From positions 427,501 to 491,500 of the forward strand of contig CALYLW010000320.1 in the NCBI GenBank assembly GCA_944989445.1: DNA of 64,000 nt, given 5' to 3'. Shown here one piece after another: positions 36,219-59,935 of this stretch (positions are counted from its first letter, which is position 1; every line of letters begins with the position of its first letter). Under the pieces are notes generated by a model. It searched no databases, was not told where the DNA came from, and saw only the letters and a list, made by a program, of their open reading frames with translations. The position numbers and the translations under genes are program-made. Source of the DNA: Ampullaceana balthica. Taxonomy: Eukaryota > Mollusca > Gastropoda > Lymnaeidae.

Positions 36219-36762
36219 AAAACAAACCCGTAAAAACAAAGTTTTTGACTATAAATCCCTTATATATGAGACATAACTAACAGTATTGATTATTTTCAAA
36301 CATTTACAGACTGAATCTGTCTTAACTCAAGTTTGCTTCATAACCCTAGGGGGGGGGGTGGGTGGGAGGGGGAGAGGGGAAAAGTCTGGTCACCGATTCG
36401 CTTGACCGAGCTCAGAGTGACACGTAAAATGTAAACAAAAGCGCCCCGTCGCTTCGTTGGGTCGCCTCAATGCGTCAGCTCAAAACTTTCACGTGGGCAA
36501 AAAAAACAATAACAAACCGTGAATTTGAATTACATACCTCATATAAGGATAAACTAAAAATTAATTTAATTACGGTACGTTCGATCGATCTGAAATTTTG
36601 ATACGATGCATTGTTAGGTCAGACGGGTCAGTGTGCCAAATTTCAGCTCGATCGGATCACGGGAAGTGGGTCATTTTCGACTTTTCTTTTTCCGCCCGCC
36701 CAGCCCATGATGAGATGATGAGAGATGATGAGACGGCCGCGAAGTTAATATAAGGGATTTAA
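36219..36762. mobile_element. Family B repeat, right neighbour of the 748-bp array
   Basis: It starts AACCCGTAAAAACAAAG and ACTATAAATCCCTTATATAT, and ends GAAGTTAATATAAGGGATTT. Nearly the same as the copy at the window start. Confidence 0.78.
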
Positions 36763-37191
36763 AAAGGTTTGTAACTCCCTCTCTTTTCGTAAACGGGATG
36801 CTATATAAATTTGCCAAAGGGGGGGGGGAATAAAGGGCTGAGATTTTCATTTTTCAAATTCTACCTTTAAGACGGAAGTAAAACATTCTTTATTTTCATA
36901 CAAGATCTTGGGAATTACTTGAACAATTTGAAAAAAAAGAACATTAATTTAAATTAACATTATATAAATTACTACTAGTTGTTTTAGTTATTCGTTTTGA
37001 TCACAAGAATTGGGTACATATTTATTATTATGCTTGTATAGCAAATGTTGAATATACCGGTTGTGTGGGGGAAAAAGCTACTAGTTCTTTTTCATTATTC
37101 ACAGGGCGCTAATTAATATATCTAAATAATGAACTACATTTTTGCAAGACATTATTAGCCAACAACGTCTAACGATTATTAGTTTTGAAAA
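36763..37191. other. AT-rich spacer
   Basis: No gene or named repeat seen. Confidence 0.5.
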
Positions 37192-37405
37192 TGTGTGGTA
37201 TCGCCCTGAGGCTGAATGTATGTCTGTGTGTGGTATCGCCCTGAGGCTGAATGTATGTCTGAGTGTGGTGTCGCCCTGAGGCTGAATGTATGTCTGTGTG
37301 TGGTATCGCCCTATTGCAAAATGTATGTCTGTGTGTGGTATGGCCCGTGGCACAATGTATGTCTGTGTATGATATGGCCCTTGGCACAATGTATGTCTGT
37401 GTCTG
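37192..37405. repeat. 33-bp minisatellite, about 6.5 copies
   Basis: The unit is GTGTGGTATCGCCCTGAGGC plus TGAATGTATGTCT. Later units change to GGCCCGTGGCACAA. The frames found here are 11-residue repeats. Confidence 0.93.
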
Positions 37406-38599
37406 GTGACATAGCAATTTTTTTATCATTTAACAGTGTGTCTTTATATGTGTCTCTGTGTGCGTGCATTTGTGTTTAATTGTTTGCGTGTGTGCCTTAT
37501 GGAGTGAGTTTCTGTGTGTAATAGTTTGTGTGTGTGCATTTCTGTGTGTTATTGTTTGTGTATGCTCGCTGTGTGTAATTGTTTGTGCGTGCGTAATTAT
37601 GTGTATTTTTGCGTGTTAACTTCCTTGTTTTCTGCACATGAAAGGATAAAATAAGATAACTCTCACTTGATCTGAAACATGTCTTTATTTATTTACATTG
37701 AACCTCAGTTTGGCCGTGGTCAAACTTCTCACTATCACCAGCACAGCCATTCAGTAACTGTCTCACATGGACATAAATATTTATTATATTACAAAAACAC
37801 ATTTTTTGTTCACGGTCATTCAAATTGTGTTACGTCATGTGTATACACATATATGCATGGGTTAGATGTTTGAGTTGACGTCACGTTGGTCCATTCGCCA
37901 AGATAGGGTTGTTTCTCTGTAACGATTTAAACCAACTAACAAACAATTAAAAACCCACAATTAAATGTGGCCCCTTAGCACATAAGAAACAAATTTCTGA
38001 CGTAATGGCAACCGTGTCGCGAGCAGATTGCGCACACATAACAAATAATTTCAAATCACATTTAAAACGTTGTCTCTTTGGTAAACTTGATTGTTGACGA
38101 AATAATACTTACTTAAGTACATGTAATGCTCACAGTTCGTTTGAAAAAGCAAGTCACTTTTAAAAATACATAAAGTCATTCGATTGGTTTATTTATTTCT
38201 TTAACCTACCATCCACTTACATAAATTAAACCTACAGTCAGCATAAGATGCTAAACGTTTTTCTTAACATCACACAATCCCTGCTTATGTTTAAAGCGCA
38301 AGTCTTTGTCAAGTCTAGGCATCCCACTTTTAAGAAAATTGAGGAGAAGCTGATAAAAGTTTCATAAATATAAATGATTAAATTATTTGGCAGACCGATG
38401 TATGGCAAAGAGAAGCAGCCTGTTTCATCAGACAGCTGCGTGCCAGCGGAGGAGCCGCGTGTTGTCAGGCAGTGATACACGACGAAGTTTTCTTTGTTTC
38501 ACCCAGGTGTTTGCCTGTACTATTCTCACCTGCTCCAACTCAACGCCAGCCACCGCCGCAGAGAACCCGCCACGTATGGACACCTGAAGTTACCTCCCG
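37406..38599. other. TG-rich DNA and Arx 3' flank/3' UTR
   Basis: 37430-37620 is TG-rich. 38190-38599 probably holds the Arx 3' UTR. No other gene seen. Confidence 0.5.
38188..38193 (-). promoter_or_regulatory. Candidate Arx poly(A) signal
   Basis: TTTATT on the + strand reads AATAAA on the gene strand, about 410 bases past the stop. Another lies near 37684. Which is used cannot be told. Confidence 0.35.
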
Positions 38600-49635
<11,036 letters not shown>

Positions 49636-49639
49636 GAGG

Positions 49640-49995
49640 AATTATATAAATGGGAAGAGTTAAAGAAAAGAAAAAGAACTATATAAATGGGAAGAGTTAA
49701 AGAAAAGAAAAAGAACGATATAAATGGGAAGATTTACAGAAAAGGAAAGTGTTAAAGAAGAGGAAAGAGTTAAAGAAGATAAAAGAGTTAAAGAAGATGA
49801 AAGAGTTAAAGAAAATGAAAGTGTTATTAAAATGAAAGAGTTAAAGAAAATGAAAGAGTTAAAGAAGATGAAAGAGTTAAAGAAATTGAAAGAGTTAAAG
49901 AAAATGAAAGAGTTAAAGAAAATTGAAAGAGTTAAAGAAGATGAAAGAGTTAAAGAAGGGACGAGTTGGGAAATGGAAAGAGTAAAAGAAAACTG
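49640..49995. repeat. 18-bp purine minisatellite
   Basis: The unit is GAAAGAGTTAAAGAAGAT with AAAATG variants. The 90-codon Lys/Glu/Val frame is a repeat artefact. Confidence 0.93.
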
Positions 49996-50598
49996 ATCTG
50001 AAAATATAGCTCCACTAGCGATTTTAAACGAGATAAAACAGAAAGAGCTAAACAGATTCTGTTAATAACAATGTCCGTGACACTGTATAAATTCACTATA
50101 TTATATATTTAATCCTTTCTATTTATGTCTGGCAGCATACTTTTATTTAAAACAAAAATATTGAATTATTGGATTTTATTTTTTATCAAGTCTTATCTCT
50201 GTTATATTGAGAAGAAAAAGTTTTCTGCTTTAATTAAAGTTAACAAATCATTATAAAAGACTCCCCAGCAATCCATGCGAAAAAAATAGTTAAATTTTAA
50301 TTATTTAAGTTTTCACAAATTCATTTGAAAACAGAAGAAACATTTTTTTCAATTGTTCATTATTGTAAAAAACAACATAAATGACCAAAACTCATGAAGG
50401 ATGTGTTTGAATAAGTTTTTTTTTGTTTTGTTGTTTTTTTACCATCAGCTTTGGCCACGGTTTTAGAGGCACTGAGTTCAATACTGTAAGCTCAATAAAC
50501 TGTAACTAAAACGATGTGACATTTAAATGTTCATTAAAGCGCGATTGGGAGATTTCCTATAATTGCTCATTCCTATGAATCAGTTGGGTTTTTTACTA
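49996..50598. other. AT-rich spacer
   Basis: No gene or named repeat seen. Confidence 0.5.
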
Positions 50599-50840
50599 GT
50601 CTTATATTAACTTGCTTTGTAAGTTTAATCGGAACCGTCCCACTATTTGTTTACAATTTTTTCACGTACCCAGTTCACGCGTTGACGCCGACCGTCACTG
50701 TTCACAACCCCTACCATCCCTGCACCCAGTTTTAAAACCAGGGGAGATAATTGTGTTTCAGTCTGTAAATGTCGCGTTTAAACATAATCACTACTTTTAT
50801 TTATGTCTTATATATAAGAGATTTATAGTCAAAAGGTAAG
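50599..50840. mobile_element. Family B repeat, internally deleted
   Basis: CTTATATTAACTTGC to CTTATATATAAGAGATTTATAG. Keeps TTTTTTCACGTAC and GTCGCGTTTAAACATAATCA but lacks the core. Confidence 0.6.
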
Positions 50841-52560
50841 CTTGCTTTGCACTTACTGTAAAATGCGTACACTAAAAAGTAGAAAAATTTTAATATAAGA
50901 CTAGTTTTTAAAAAGTGTTTTAGTGTTGATTATTCAATTTTATTTCAAGAAAACAAAAAGGCGCCATTTTGTCTTTCTGAGAGGTTTCAAGACAAGCTGA
51001 AACCAACTAACTCCTTTCACGCTCAGTAATTCGTATTTTGTACTTTAAAAAAAATCTAAATGCGGAATAACAACTCCGCTGTATTGATGTTATTTACGAT
51101 CTCGGAACACTCACAAATAGAATCGATCCAACCCACTTGGCGGTTCTTTTGTGACCCTTAATCCTTGCTGAACACCGGCTCTTTTTCTGAAATCGATTAT
51201 CCCTGGAGTTATCGATACCCTCAACACAAACAATAATCGACTCTCCCCCACATCACTTGTGGGTCATTAATCATCCAATTAACATGGACAATGAAACAAA
51301 AGCGCGTATTGACAGTGCCCGTCGTTATTTGGCGCTGCCCGCGTTTATTGCGAGGTGATACACAAAAGACTCTTCCCCATCGCTGTGGGACAAAGATATT
51401 TCATCCGGGCGGTCCGGGATTCTTTGCACCTAATTGCTTCTGCCACCTTGACGTAACTCTTGTATTATTAAGGATGGCGAGGAGCTCTCTCTCGTCCGGT
51501 GCAAAGTTTGCAAAGTACTTCATGTTTTTCGTCTCACGGTGGCGCTAGAAAAGTGCTATACCTTCATCGACGGTCTTCCTTGTTTAATTAACAATCAAAA
51601 GAAATACACATACAAAACGTGGGAGGGTGGGCGGCAGATAAGGAGGCGGGGGGGGGGTTGTGAGACAGTTGATGAACAATTACAGGTGAGAGATAGTAAA
51701 ATTATTGAGTGTGTTGGTGGGAGCTGGGTGAAATGTCGCGGCATGAGCGGCCACAGTTAAAGAAATGTTCAAGTCATCATCCGTTTCCCGCGTGGGGCTT
51801 GTTTGTTTGTGAGTGGGGAGGGGGTCGGTTTGTTAAAGTGGAGTTCTACCGGAATTAAAAGAAAATTATTTCGAAAACTTTGAAAACGCCTTAAATTACT
51901 AAATGTTTACCAGATGTTTTTGAGTTTAGGATTCTATTGATGGTGGAGAGAAAAAATTATAGCTTGCGATTGTCATTTTTTTCTCTCCTAGCAACGAGAT
52001 TTCAGTTTTGAGCGACTGTCTTATGATCTTAAATTATTTTATTTTTTCAGGAACTTTCTATTTTCTATTGACTTAGGGAAAAGTCCTGGAAATCTCATTG
52101 AATTTGATTTTAAATTTACTGCGAACCATGAATAAAATAATCTTCTGTATAGATCAGATAATAAAAAATTTTCAATTAAAATTAAATAAAAGAAATAAAT
52201 TGGCAATTATTTCTAAATAAAATTACCTTTAGCAGACTCGATCTATAATTCGAAATGCCCTTGCCCCAGCGATATCTACATTTTAAAACTATATTTAAAA
52301 AAGACTCTTACTCCAAGATTTTTCACTATCTTAAAAATCGCTCCGCTTAAATGTTTAATTCGATTCCCTTGCCAATGGGTCTAATTCTGTTTCACGCAGA
52401 TTTCCCCCCCCCCGCACACACGCCTATTGCAGCTGCCGACCATTCGTACGCCTTTATCTGTTGGCACGCGGCCCTTCTAAAAGTGCGCCCCCTTGAAATT
52501 TGCCTGTAAACGCCTGTTATTATTATTCAATGAACTCTTTAATTGATTCTTTAGACAGAC
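50841..52560. other. Repeat-poor block upstream of Arx, candidate regulatory DNA
   Basis: 51080-51560 and 52230-52560 show balanced composition, GATTA/TAATCG motifs (ATCCAATTAACATGGACAAT at 51272) and no recognised element. 52125-52165 holds a short LINE-tail-like ATAATCTTCTGTATAGA. Open frames here lack motifs. Confidence 0.3.
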
Positions 52561-54257
52561 CTGTAAAATATGAAGAGTTGAAATTTAACGAATAGTTTTG
52601 CACTTACGTCTATTGTGTGGATGTTGTAAACGGAGCGGTCATTCGAGTGTTTTCAACAGTAATCCATGGGGCAAAAATACAATGAAGTAAAAAATTTGAA
52701 CGCATTGTTTGAATGCGGGTAATGTTAATAAAGTTACACAACTCGAAGCACAAAGGTAAATAACTCAGACATTTTTATTTTTATCTGCATGGAGACAACA
52801 GCAAATATTTATTAATCATTGAAATTATTTTGAAAGAATAATCACCTTAGTTTTCTCAGTTTCCATGGGTTCCTGAATTGTGTATTTTGGTCCCCTGCGC
52901 TCAAACAAGGAGGGAGATGGGGTACTAAATATATTCTGTTTTTGTTTCTTACCTTAATTCGTTATCTTTTTTCTATAATTTCTTTCCCTATAAATATTGA
53001 TGTTAATGATGGATTTGTGAATTGCTGTATGTATTTATATGTTATGTATTACCCACTGCGCACAGGTAAAAGTGTTTACCAAGGCCGGCTGTATAGTACA
53101 ACATCCTGATTTTGTGTGATATTTGTTTTTTTTAAAGATAATATACAGATTTTTGTTTTAAAAAATTTAAGATACAAACTTGAGAGAAGATAAGCGATAA
53201 CATTATAAGGAAATGCTTAAGTTTTAATCATAACTGCAATCTTTAATTATATATAATTATTTCTAATAATTAGCTAATAATGTTAACTCTTGAACTTTTG
53301 ACTTATTCTTAGATTATCTTTGCTCTATATATTAGATGACACGTACATAAGTTTAATGGTGATATAAGTGCTTTATTAATGTTAATAACAGTATTAAGTA
53401 GACACTTTGAAAATTAGCTTTAACTCTTTAACTAGATTTAAACTTCGCTTACGTTTTTTTTCGTACGTAAAACACAATTAATTAATGTGTTTGTCCATTA
53501 TAGCGCCCGAAGGCGTAGCACCCGAAAAAGAGTTAACATATATGACAAGACAAGATGAAGACGCGGGTGCCCAGAATAAAAATAGCTGAGGGTTTCTGAA
53601 AATATAAAAATCTTTTTTTTATTTTTTTAAATTTTTTTTTAATGTCCGAATCCAATCATTTAACATGACTCGAGAAGCGCTTTACAGTAAGTCAAGAAAA
53701 CATTTATAATATCAAAAACAATTTCACAACTAAGAGACATCTCAGCAGTTCGCATCATAAGAATAAGGCAAATGGGAGTCGGCTGAAATTTCTCAAGTCC
53801 ATATTTCAAATCGCGCGCCCAAACACTTGAATCACTTGAATATTCTCATACCTTTATCAAATGTTTGTGAATATATCATATTCCGATAATTGCCGAACGT
53901 GCTAAAGATCCAATTATCTCCCACGAGCAGTTTCGCACCAGTAATGAACGTTAAAAATTCATGCGGATATTCATTTCTTGTAAGGTCGCTGGACAGGATC
54001 AAGCAGGAGATCCATGCCTTTAAAAAAAAATCAATCTTTCTATAACCGAAAACACTCTTGATTTATTTTTCATTTGAGTTGTTTGGTCAAAGGCAGATAC
54101 ATGCAATACACATGCTGAAATGTGATAGTGTTGTATAAGGGGACAAAGAATCGGGGCTTATAAAACTGATGTCATTATATTGAATTGGGCAGTGATAAAG
54201 CTTTCAAATAAAAAAAAGATACTGAAATGAATAATTGTCAGAGCAAAACAAAAAAAG
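52561..54257. other. AT-rich DNA with a repeat-poor part at 53750-54060
   Basis: No gene recognised. Confidence 0.4.
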
Positions 54258-54676
54258 TAGGGCTGATACTGATTTTAAAAAATGTTGTGTGATTAATCGG
54301 GAACAAAATAAATCGATTAATCGATTCATTCTGATTAATGATATTTGTATAACGCATATATAGATCCCGTTAAGTCACGATTCATTATTTTACTACATCG
54401 GTTAAGTCACGGCTACCAAATTTTGTGACGTAACACAACAAATTCGTTCTGCTATGCAATAAATAAGGAAGAAAAACCTTTTTATTTACGTACGCACGTC
54501 TAAATAAATAATAATAATAATAATAATAAAGATATAAATTATTTATAAATTGTGAAAAAAGATATTAGTAATATTTTATTACATTTTAATCGAATGTTAA
54601 TCGATCAAATTAATTTTACTCAATTAAAATTTTTAACGATCAATCGATTAACTAATCGTTAATTTCCGCAGCCCTA
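54258..54676. mobile_element. hAT-like non-autonomous element with TAGGGCTG ends
   Basis: The ends are TAGGGCTGATACTG and TTTCCGCAGCCCTA. Opposite orientation to 28862-29287, with shared TTTTGTGACGTAACACAACA and ATAAATAAGGAAG phrases. Confidence 0.65.
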
Positions 54677-54922
54677 AAAAAAACTAAAGCTTTAGACTTT
54701 AGAAATGGGAAAATATAAATGTAGACGTTTCGGAAAATGCTTTCATAATCAAAAAATAAATGAACAAAAGTGTTCAAATTAAATTTACATAATATACTAC
54801 CTATTTAACCCATACACTACCATGGAAAAACTTATTAACTAGAGAGAACAACTCCAAAACTTTTCTTTTATTTTATTTTTTATTTTCAAATTTTGCTGTA
54901 TATTTGTTCCAAAGGTTAACCA

Positions 54923-54927
<5 letters not shown>

Positions 54928-54972
<45 letters not shown>
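54928..54972. repeat. (TA)n microsatellite
   Basis: About 45 bp of TA. Confidence 0.95.
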
Positions 54973-54973
<1 letters not shown>

Positions 54974-56990
54974 CAGTGACATTATTCAGTTCCTGACATC
55001 TTGATAGTACTTCAGGACTCAACAGCTATGACGTCACGCCCATAGTCTGAGTGCACGATTCGTATAATGAATACATATCAAGGCGTTAACTTAGGTGCAG
55101 TATCACGTGACAACTACCCAAAAAAAATAATGCCTTAATATCTAACACGTCAATGGATTAAAGGCATCCCTGGACAGCGACCAGGTTCCGGCCAAGAAAA
55201 TGACATGTGACGTAAGAATTCGACCTCGTGAGTTCTTCATGTGGCTAAGATGTCATGAAATATAAATACATTGTTTGCCGAATGTCAATGATGCTTTTGT
55301 CAATGTTTCTGACTATGCTTTGTTTTGTTTCCGTAAAATATGATTCTGTTGAACTATGTTTATAATGTCAAATATGGTTCTACGAACAACCAAGCCCGTC
55401 CAAGGACGTTCCAAGGACGTTCCGCCGCCTTTCGATGGCATGTTGTAACTCCCCTCCAACAGCCGTCTCGACCGGCATTACATGTGCATCACGTCAAAAA
55501 TACTATTCATTATAGTTAAAATAAATAACTCATAAAAACAGAGCTTTTGACTATAAATTCCAATGCGCATAACTCAAAATAAAGTCTTGGAGGAAATACT
55601 GCACCAAAAATAACTAGTTTTGAACGTCCGCGTAAACGTGTTCAATTAGTATGATTGGCTGTAGGAGTCATAAGTGTTTGAGGGACCAATCGCTATCGAT
55701 GACCGCACGGAACATAGCCTTTTATTATATAGGAGGATTAATTAAATTTCTTAGGATGACTCATGTGTTATATTTCGAATGAGTGTGGAGTGCGAATAAA
55801 GTGATGTCTAAGAAATGTTTGAAGTACTCATCATCATTTTAATTGTTGGTTAGCCCTTGGTAACTCTTGTTTTATTAAAATAATAAAAGTGGTTTTTTAA
55901 AACATTACCACTATTTATTTATATGTGTGTAGGCTTGATAATGAGAGAAAGTGAAGCAAAATATTTTATTAAGACAATTGAACTAACCATTCCTCTCTGG
56001 TGACGTATCACCTCTTGACCCGCCCCTGCATCTCGTGTTCATGATTTGTTGCTTCCCTACTCTTCTTCATTTGCCCTCCCCCCCTACTACCCTCCGCCAA
56101 TACTACCCTCAGACAACTACAACAGCTGCCCACCCCCCCCCCACCGCCCAACTCCTTGTCTCCCAAATGCCAAACGCCGACCGACCAAAAGATGTAACCT
56201 CATCCCGGCGCTGTTTGCCAAAGCGATAATCAATCCCCTTATAACCAGATTTAGCAGCCAAAAAGTAATCGCCTTGGCACGGCGTTGATCTTTATTAGCC
56301 CGGTTTCTGGCTCCTTATTGGGCATCTTCTCGTTTCGATTTCGTTCGATGACAAGAAGAAAAAAAAATCTGGCTTATGTTTCTCATCCCTTTAGCCCTGG
56401 TCAATAATTCGAGACAAGATTATTAATCAGTTAATCGTCTTACGTCGTTAAAGCGAACTTGCCAGTTGGGATCAGATTCGTTTAAAAGGAAAATATCACA
56501 TGACAAGTGTGGGGGAGGGGGGAATTAATCATTGAACAAAGATAATATTCAGATAAAGCAAAATGGTAATATCTACTACGGGAAAATTACTTGAATGTTT
56601 GCATTGCTTACATTTGATCTATTAAAAAAATAATTTGATATAGATATTTACCCTCAATTATCTCTGACTCACTCACTGTGGCCTAACGTTAAGGGACATC
56701 ACTCTGCTTTTTTAAAAAATTGAAAATATAGGCTTAAATAACATAATCATTTTGGTTTCAAGATTAACATTAACCAAACAACGCACGAACCTTTGACGTC
56801 AGCATTTGTGTTGTAGACAGTGCTTACTGACTCAAAGGGTGATTTTTTTGGTGTATTAATTTGGTGCGCTGCTTTCTAAAATTAGTTTTAAAATCGTGTG
56901 ATGATTAGCACTGTAATATATATATATATATACTTTGAATAAATTTCAGGAATGCTTCGTATTTATCATACAAGCATAAGTTACTTGGTC
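54973..56990. other. Intergenic DNA with a decayed family B copy and a repeat-poor part
   Basis: 55518-55745 resembles family B (TTTTGACTATAAATTCC to TTATATAGGAGGATTAA). 56140-56470 is repeat-poor with GATAATCAATCC and ATTAATCAGTTAATCG motifs, another candidate regulatory block. Confidence 0.35.
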
Positions 56991-56994
56991 TTTT

Positions 56995-57135
56995 GACCAA
57001 AAAAAAAGTGGAGGCGCCCTACAACCCATCTTTTAAAATACTTTGTGTACATTTAAGGAAGTTTAATATTACGTTTTTCTCATATAGGGACAAGTTAGTA
57101 GGACTTTTGAAAAAGATGGGCGCCACGGCGCCGCA
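56995..57135. repeat. GGCGCC-bearing dispersed repeat, copy 1
   Basis: GGAGGCGCCCTACAACC, ATACTTTGTGTACATTT and AAAAAGATGGGCGCCACGGC match 59785-59915 in reverse. Confidence 0.75.
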
Positions 57136-57594
57136 GCACAACCTATTACTAATAATAAAAATAATAATAATAAATATTTTAAAAAGTTATTTTTTCTTTT
57201 CTTTTTGCGGCCTTCAAAATAAAGTTAAATAAACTATTTGAAAAATGAAGAGTTTACTGTAAAAGTAATTTACTCGAAGAATTACACTGCGATACAACAC
57301 AGATTCAACACTGCATTACTACGAAACGGCAAAACTACATTATACTATAACAGTGCAGTAAAACACTACAATACCTCAAACATTAAACACTTAAATATTG
57401 CAACATTACAATACACAAGACTTTGTAAACGGTTCGCGGTGTTCTCATCTTATAGCACTAATCCAGCAGTTTATAACCTTTGTTTCGTCACGTTTGTGCT
57501 TATATGCAGATTGTAGATGCTTCTCCTTTAGCTGTGTTATAAGTATAAGTTATCTATAGCAATAGTTTTACAAAGTGTGCTATGTCTCTGTTTT

Positions 57595-57885
57595 TTTATC
57601 TTTGATGTGTCCCTGTCTCTTAACCTTGCCATAGCACTGTCTCTCATCTTTGACATAGCACTGCATGTCTCTCATCTTTGACATAGCACTGTCTCTCATC
57701 TTTGACATAGCACTGCATGTCTCTCATCTTTGACATAGCACTGTCTCTCATCTTTGACATAGCACTGTCTCTCATATTTGACATAGCACTGCATGTCTCT
57801 CATCTTTGACATAGCACTGTCTCTCATCTTTGAAATAGCACTGTCTCTCATCTTTGACATAGCACTGTTTCTCATCTTTGCCCTT
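57595..57885. repeat. 24/28-bp minisatellite
   Basis: The unit is CATAGCACTGTCTCTCATCT plus TTGA, alternating with a version carrying an extra CATG. About 11 copies, with diverged units running on to about 58050. Confidence 0.93.
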
Positions 57886-58059
57886 AAAATATAACACTGT
57901 CTCTCTTATTTACCCTTTTAGCACTGATTCTCTTCTTTGCCATAGCACTGTCTCTCATCTTTACTTAGCCTCTGTTTCCTATTTTTGCTGTGTCACTGCT
58001 TGTCATCTTCCATATATGCCTCTGTTTTTTTTCTTTGCTGCCACAGTTTGTTCTCTTGT

Positions 58060-59340
58060 CATAACGCTATTGCGCACCATTCAACCAGTGCACTCTCTGA
58101 CCCTATCCTCCCCTCGCTCGCCCCCCTCGACTCCCCACACATACGTTGGCGCACTTGATTAGATGAAGATGTTTTTGTGACGTTAATGAATGAGTTCCTG
58201 TGCTAACTTCGATATGCCAGGTTGGCCGCTTGTTACTTTTGTATGACATCAGCTTCTCTGTAAAAGTATGTAAAATAATCACCTTCCTCGGTCATTCTCA
58301 AATATTTCCAGGTAGTCTTGCAAAATAAAACAGCTAACGTAATAGATTTACCGAGAATTTCATGTTAAATCTTATGTGTAAGTTAAATTAAAATCCTGTC
58401 ATATTTTCGTTTATAACTATAAAGGTTTCTCTCCTGGGAAAGACCCCCCACATCCAAACGGGGTCATTTGAGAACCACTCGGCCAAGTCCTGTCAGTAAA
58501 GAGGGCGCCAAGCGATGGAGCTAAAGGTCAACTCCCGAGTCAATATTTTCAAACCCAAGAATCAGACATGTTTGAAACGTCACAGCCACTTTGTCTTTGT
58601 CAAATTACTCTCTAACAGCTTGGCACGGACAAAAAAAATATATAATTTTTTAAAGCCTTATACGACTCGGTGTCTTTTTTTTGCGCGAGTCATAAACAAT
58701 AATACAAGAACAGACGCAAGTTGTTTGTATCATTAACCCTATTTTCTGTGTATGCACACAAGAACACGATAGCCCCATGCTGGAATTTAAATTTCAGTAA
58801 AGACTTTTGTAAATAAATTCATTGATGTTCAACTCAATGCCATAGATGGACATAACAATTTCAGCATTCAAAAGTGAGGGGGGTGAATTCAGAGATAAAT
58901 TTTAAAAGTACAACCGTTGGAAAAATAATTTACAAAAGAATATTCAAAGTAGAGAAATGCTCAATATCAGAAATGCTCATTTATGTAGAGAAATGTTTAA
59001 TTTGAGAAATCGCAGCGAAAGGTCAATTCGGGGATGACCTAGAACAGGAGGGAGATTACTCTTAAGGACATTGAAGATGTTTGGAATAGAAAACTAGTTG
59101 AGTCATGTTTGTATACATGTGTTCTATAGTTATAGAGCCAGTCTTGTGTTTATACGTACCGCGGGATGGTGGAGTTCAATGCAACACAGAGAATCAATTA
59201 CAGGACGCTTAATTTGTCTCTTACGTAATAAAATAACAAACGGGTTGTGTATTAAGGCATTCAAGGATTTTGTATGACTCAATCGTTGTGTTGAGTTTAC
59301 ATAATAATAAATTATAGAATAATCACTTCGTTTCTCTTGA
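58060..59340. other. Intergenic DNA
   Basis: No gene recognised. CCCACACATACG-type C-rich stretch at 58110-58145. 59040-59340 is repeat-poor. Confidence 0.4.
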
Positions 59341-59369
59341 ACTTAATATATTACAGAAGAATATGTGTA

Positions 59370-59560
59370 CTAGATCTGACCCACGGCGCAGCATACGCCG
59401 CAGAATTGCTCATATATAGTGCAAAGGGGAAAAAAAGAACGGACACAAACGTCCCGCATTGCGCATTATGGTAGTTATTTTGAAGCATTATTTCCTGTCA
59501 TTTTTTATAGTGCGTCTCAGTGCGGTGCGCATACCGCGGCGCGGTGCGGGTGTGCAAACT

Positions 59561-59639
<79 letters not shown>

Positions 59640-59642
59640 AGA
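59370..59642 (-). mobile_element. Mini-Helitron, near-complete (273 bp)
   Basis: - strand: starts TCTATATATATA in a (TA)n tract, has TGTAGTAGTTTGCACACC and CGCACCGCGCC, and ends with hairpin GGCGTATGCTGCGCC then GTGGGTCAGATCTAG before a T. The base before the 5' TC is G rather than A, so the exact 5' edge is uncertain. Confidence 0.75.
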
Positions 59643-59784
59643 CTGAGTCTTGCTTGCTCTAGTTTTTGGCGAATTATATGTGTTTCTTTTTTTACATAAT
59701 ATATGGTAATAGCGTATCACCCGTCAAAAATGACGGAAGTTTTCAGCTGAAATCGTTTTATTTTATAAAACATGCACTTTTTTT

Positions 59785-59935
59785 AGGGCGCCTACGGCGC
59801 CGACCTTTTTCAAAAGCCCAACTAACTTGACCTTGTATGATAAATACGAAATATTAAACTTTCTGAAATGTACACAAAGTATTTTATAATAGTGGTTGCA
59901 GGGCGACTACGGCGCCCCCTTTGTTTTTTTATTTT
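59785..59935. repeat. GGCGCC-bearing dispersed repeat, copy 2 (inverted)
   Basis: GGGCGCCTACGGCGCCGACC, AAAAGCCCAACTAACTTG and TGTACACAAAGTATTTTA run opposite to 56995-57135. Confidence 0.75.

Noticed and set aside
33836..36276. Four near-identical 64-72 codon frames starting MHCHPRSICGK
   Set aside because: They are copies of one stretch of a tandem non-coding repeat. No homology, no conserved stop position, and the same region inverted at 25691 has no frame.
37099..37479. Frames of an 11-residue repeat on both strands
   Set aside because: Translation of the 33-bp minisatellite.
49724..49996. Lys/Glu-rich coiled-coil-like frame
   Set aside because: Translation of an 18-bp purine minisatellite.
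51291..51548. 85-codon frame upstream of Arx as a gene
   Set aside because: No domain, no splice sites and biased Arg/Phe composition. More likely non-coding.
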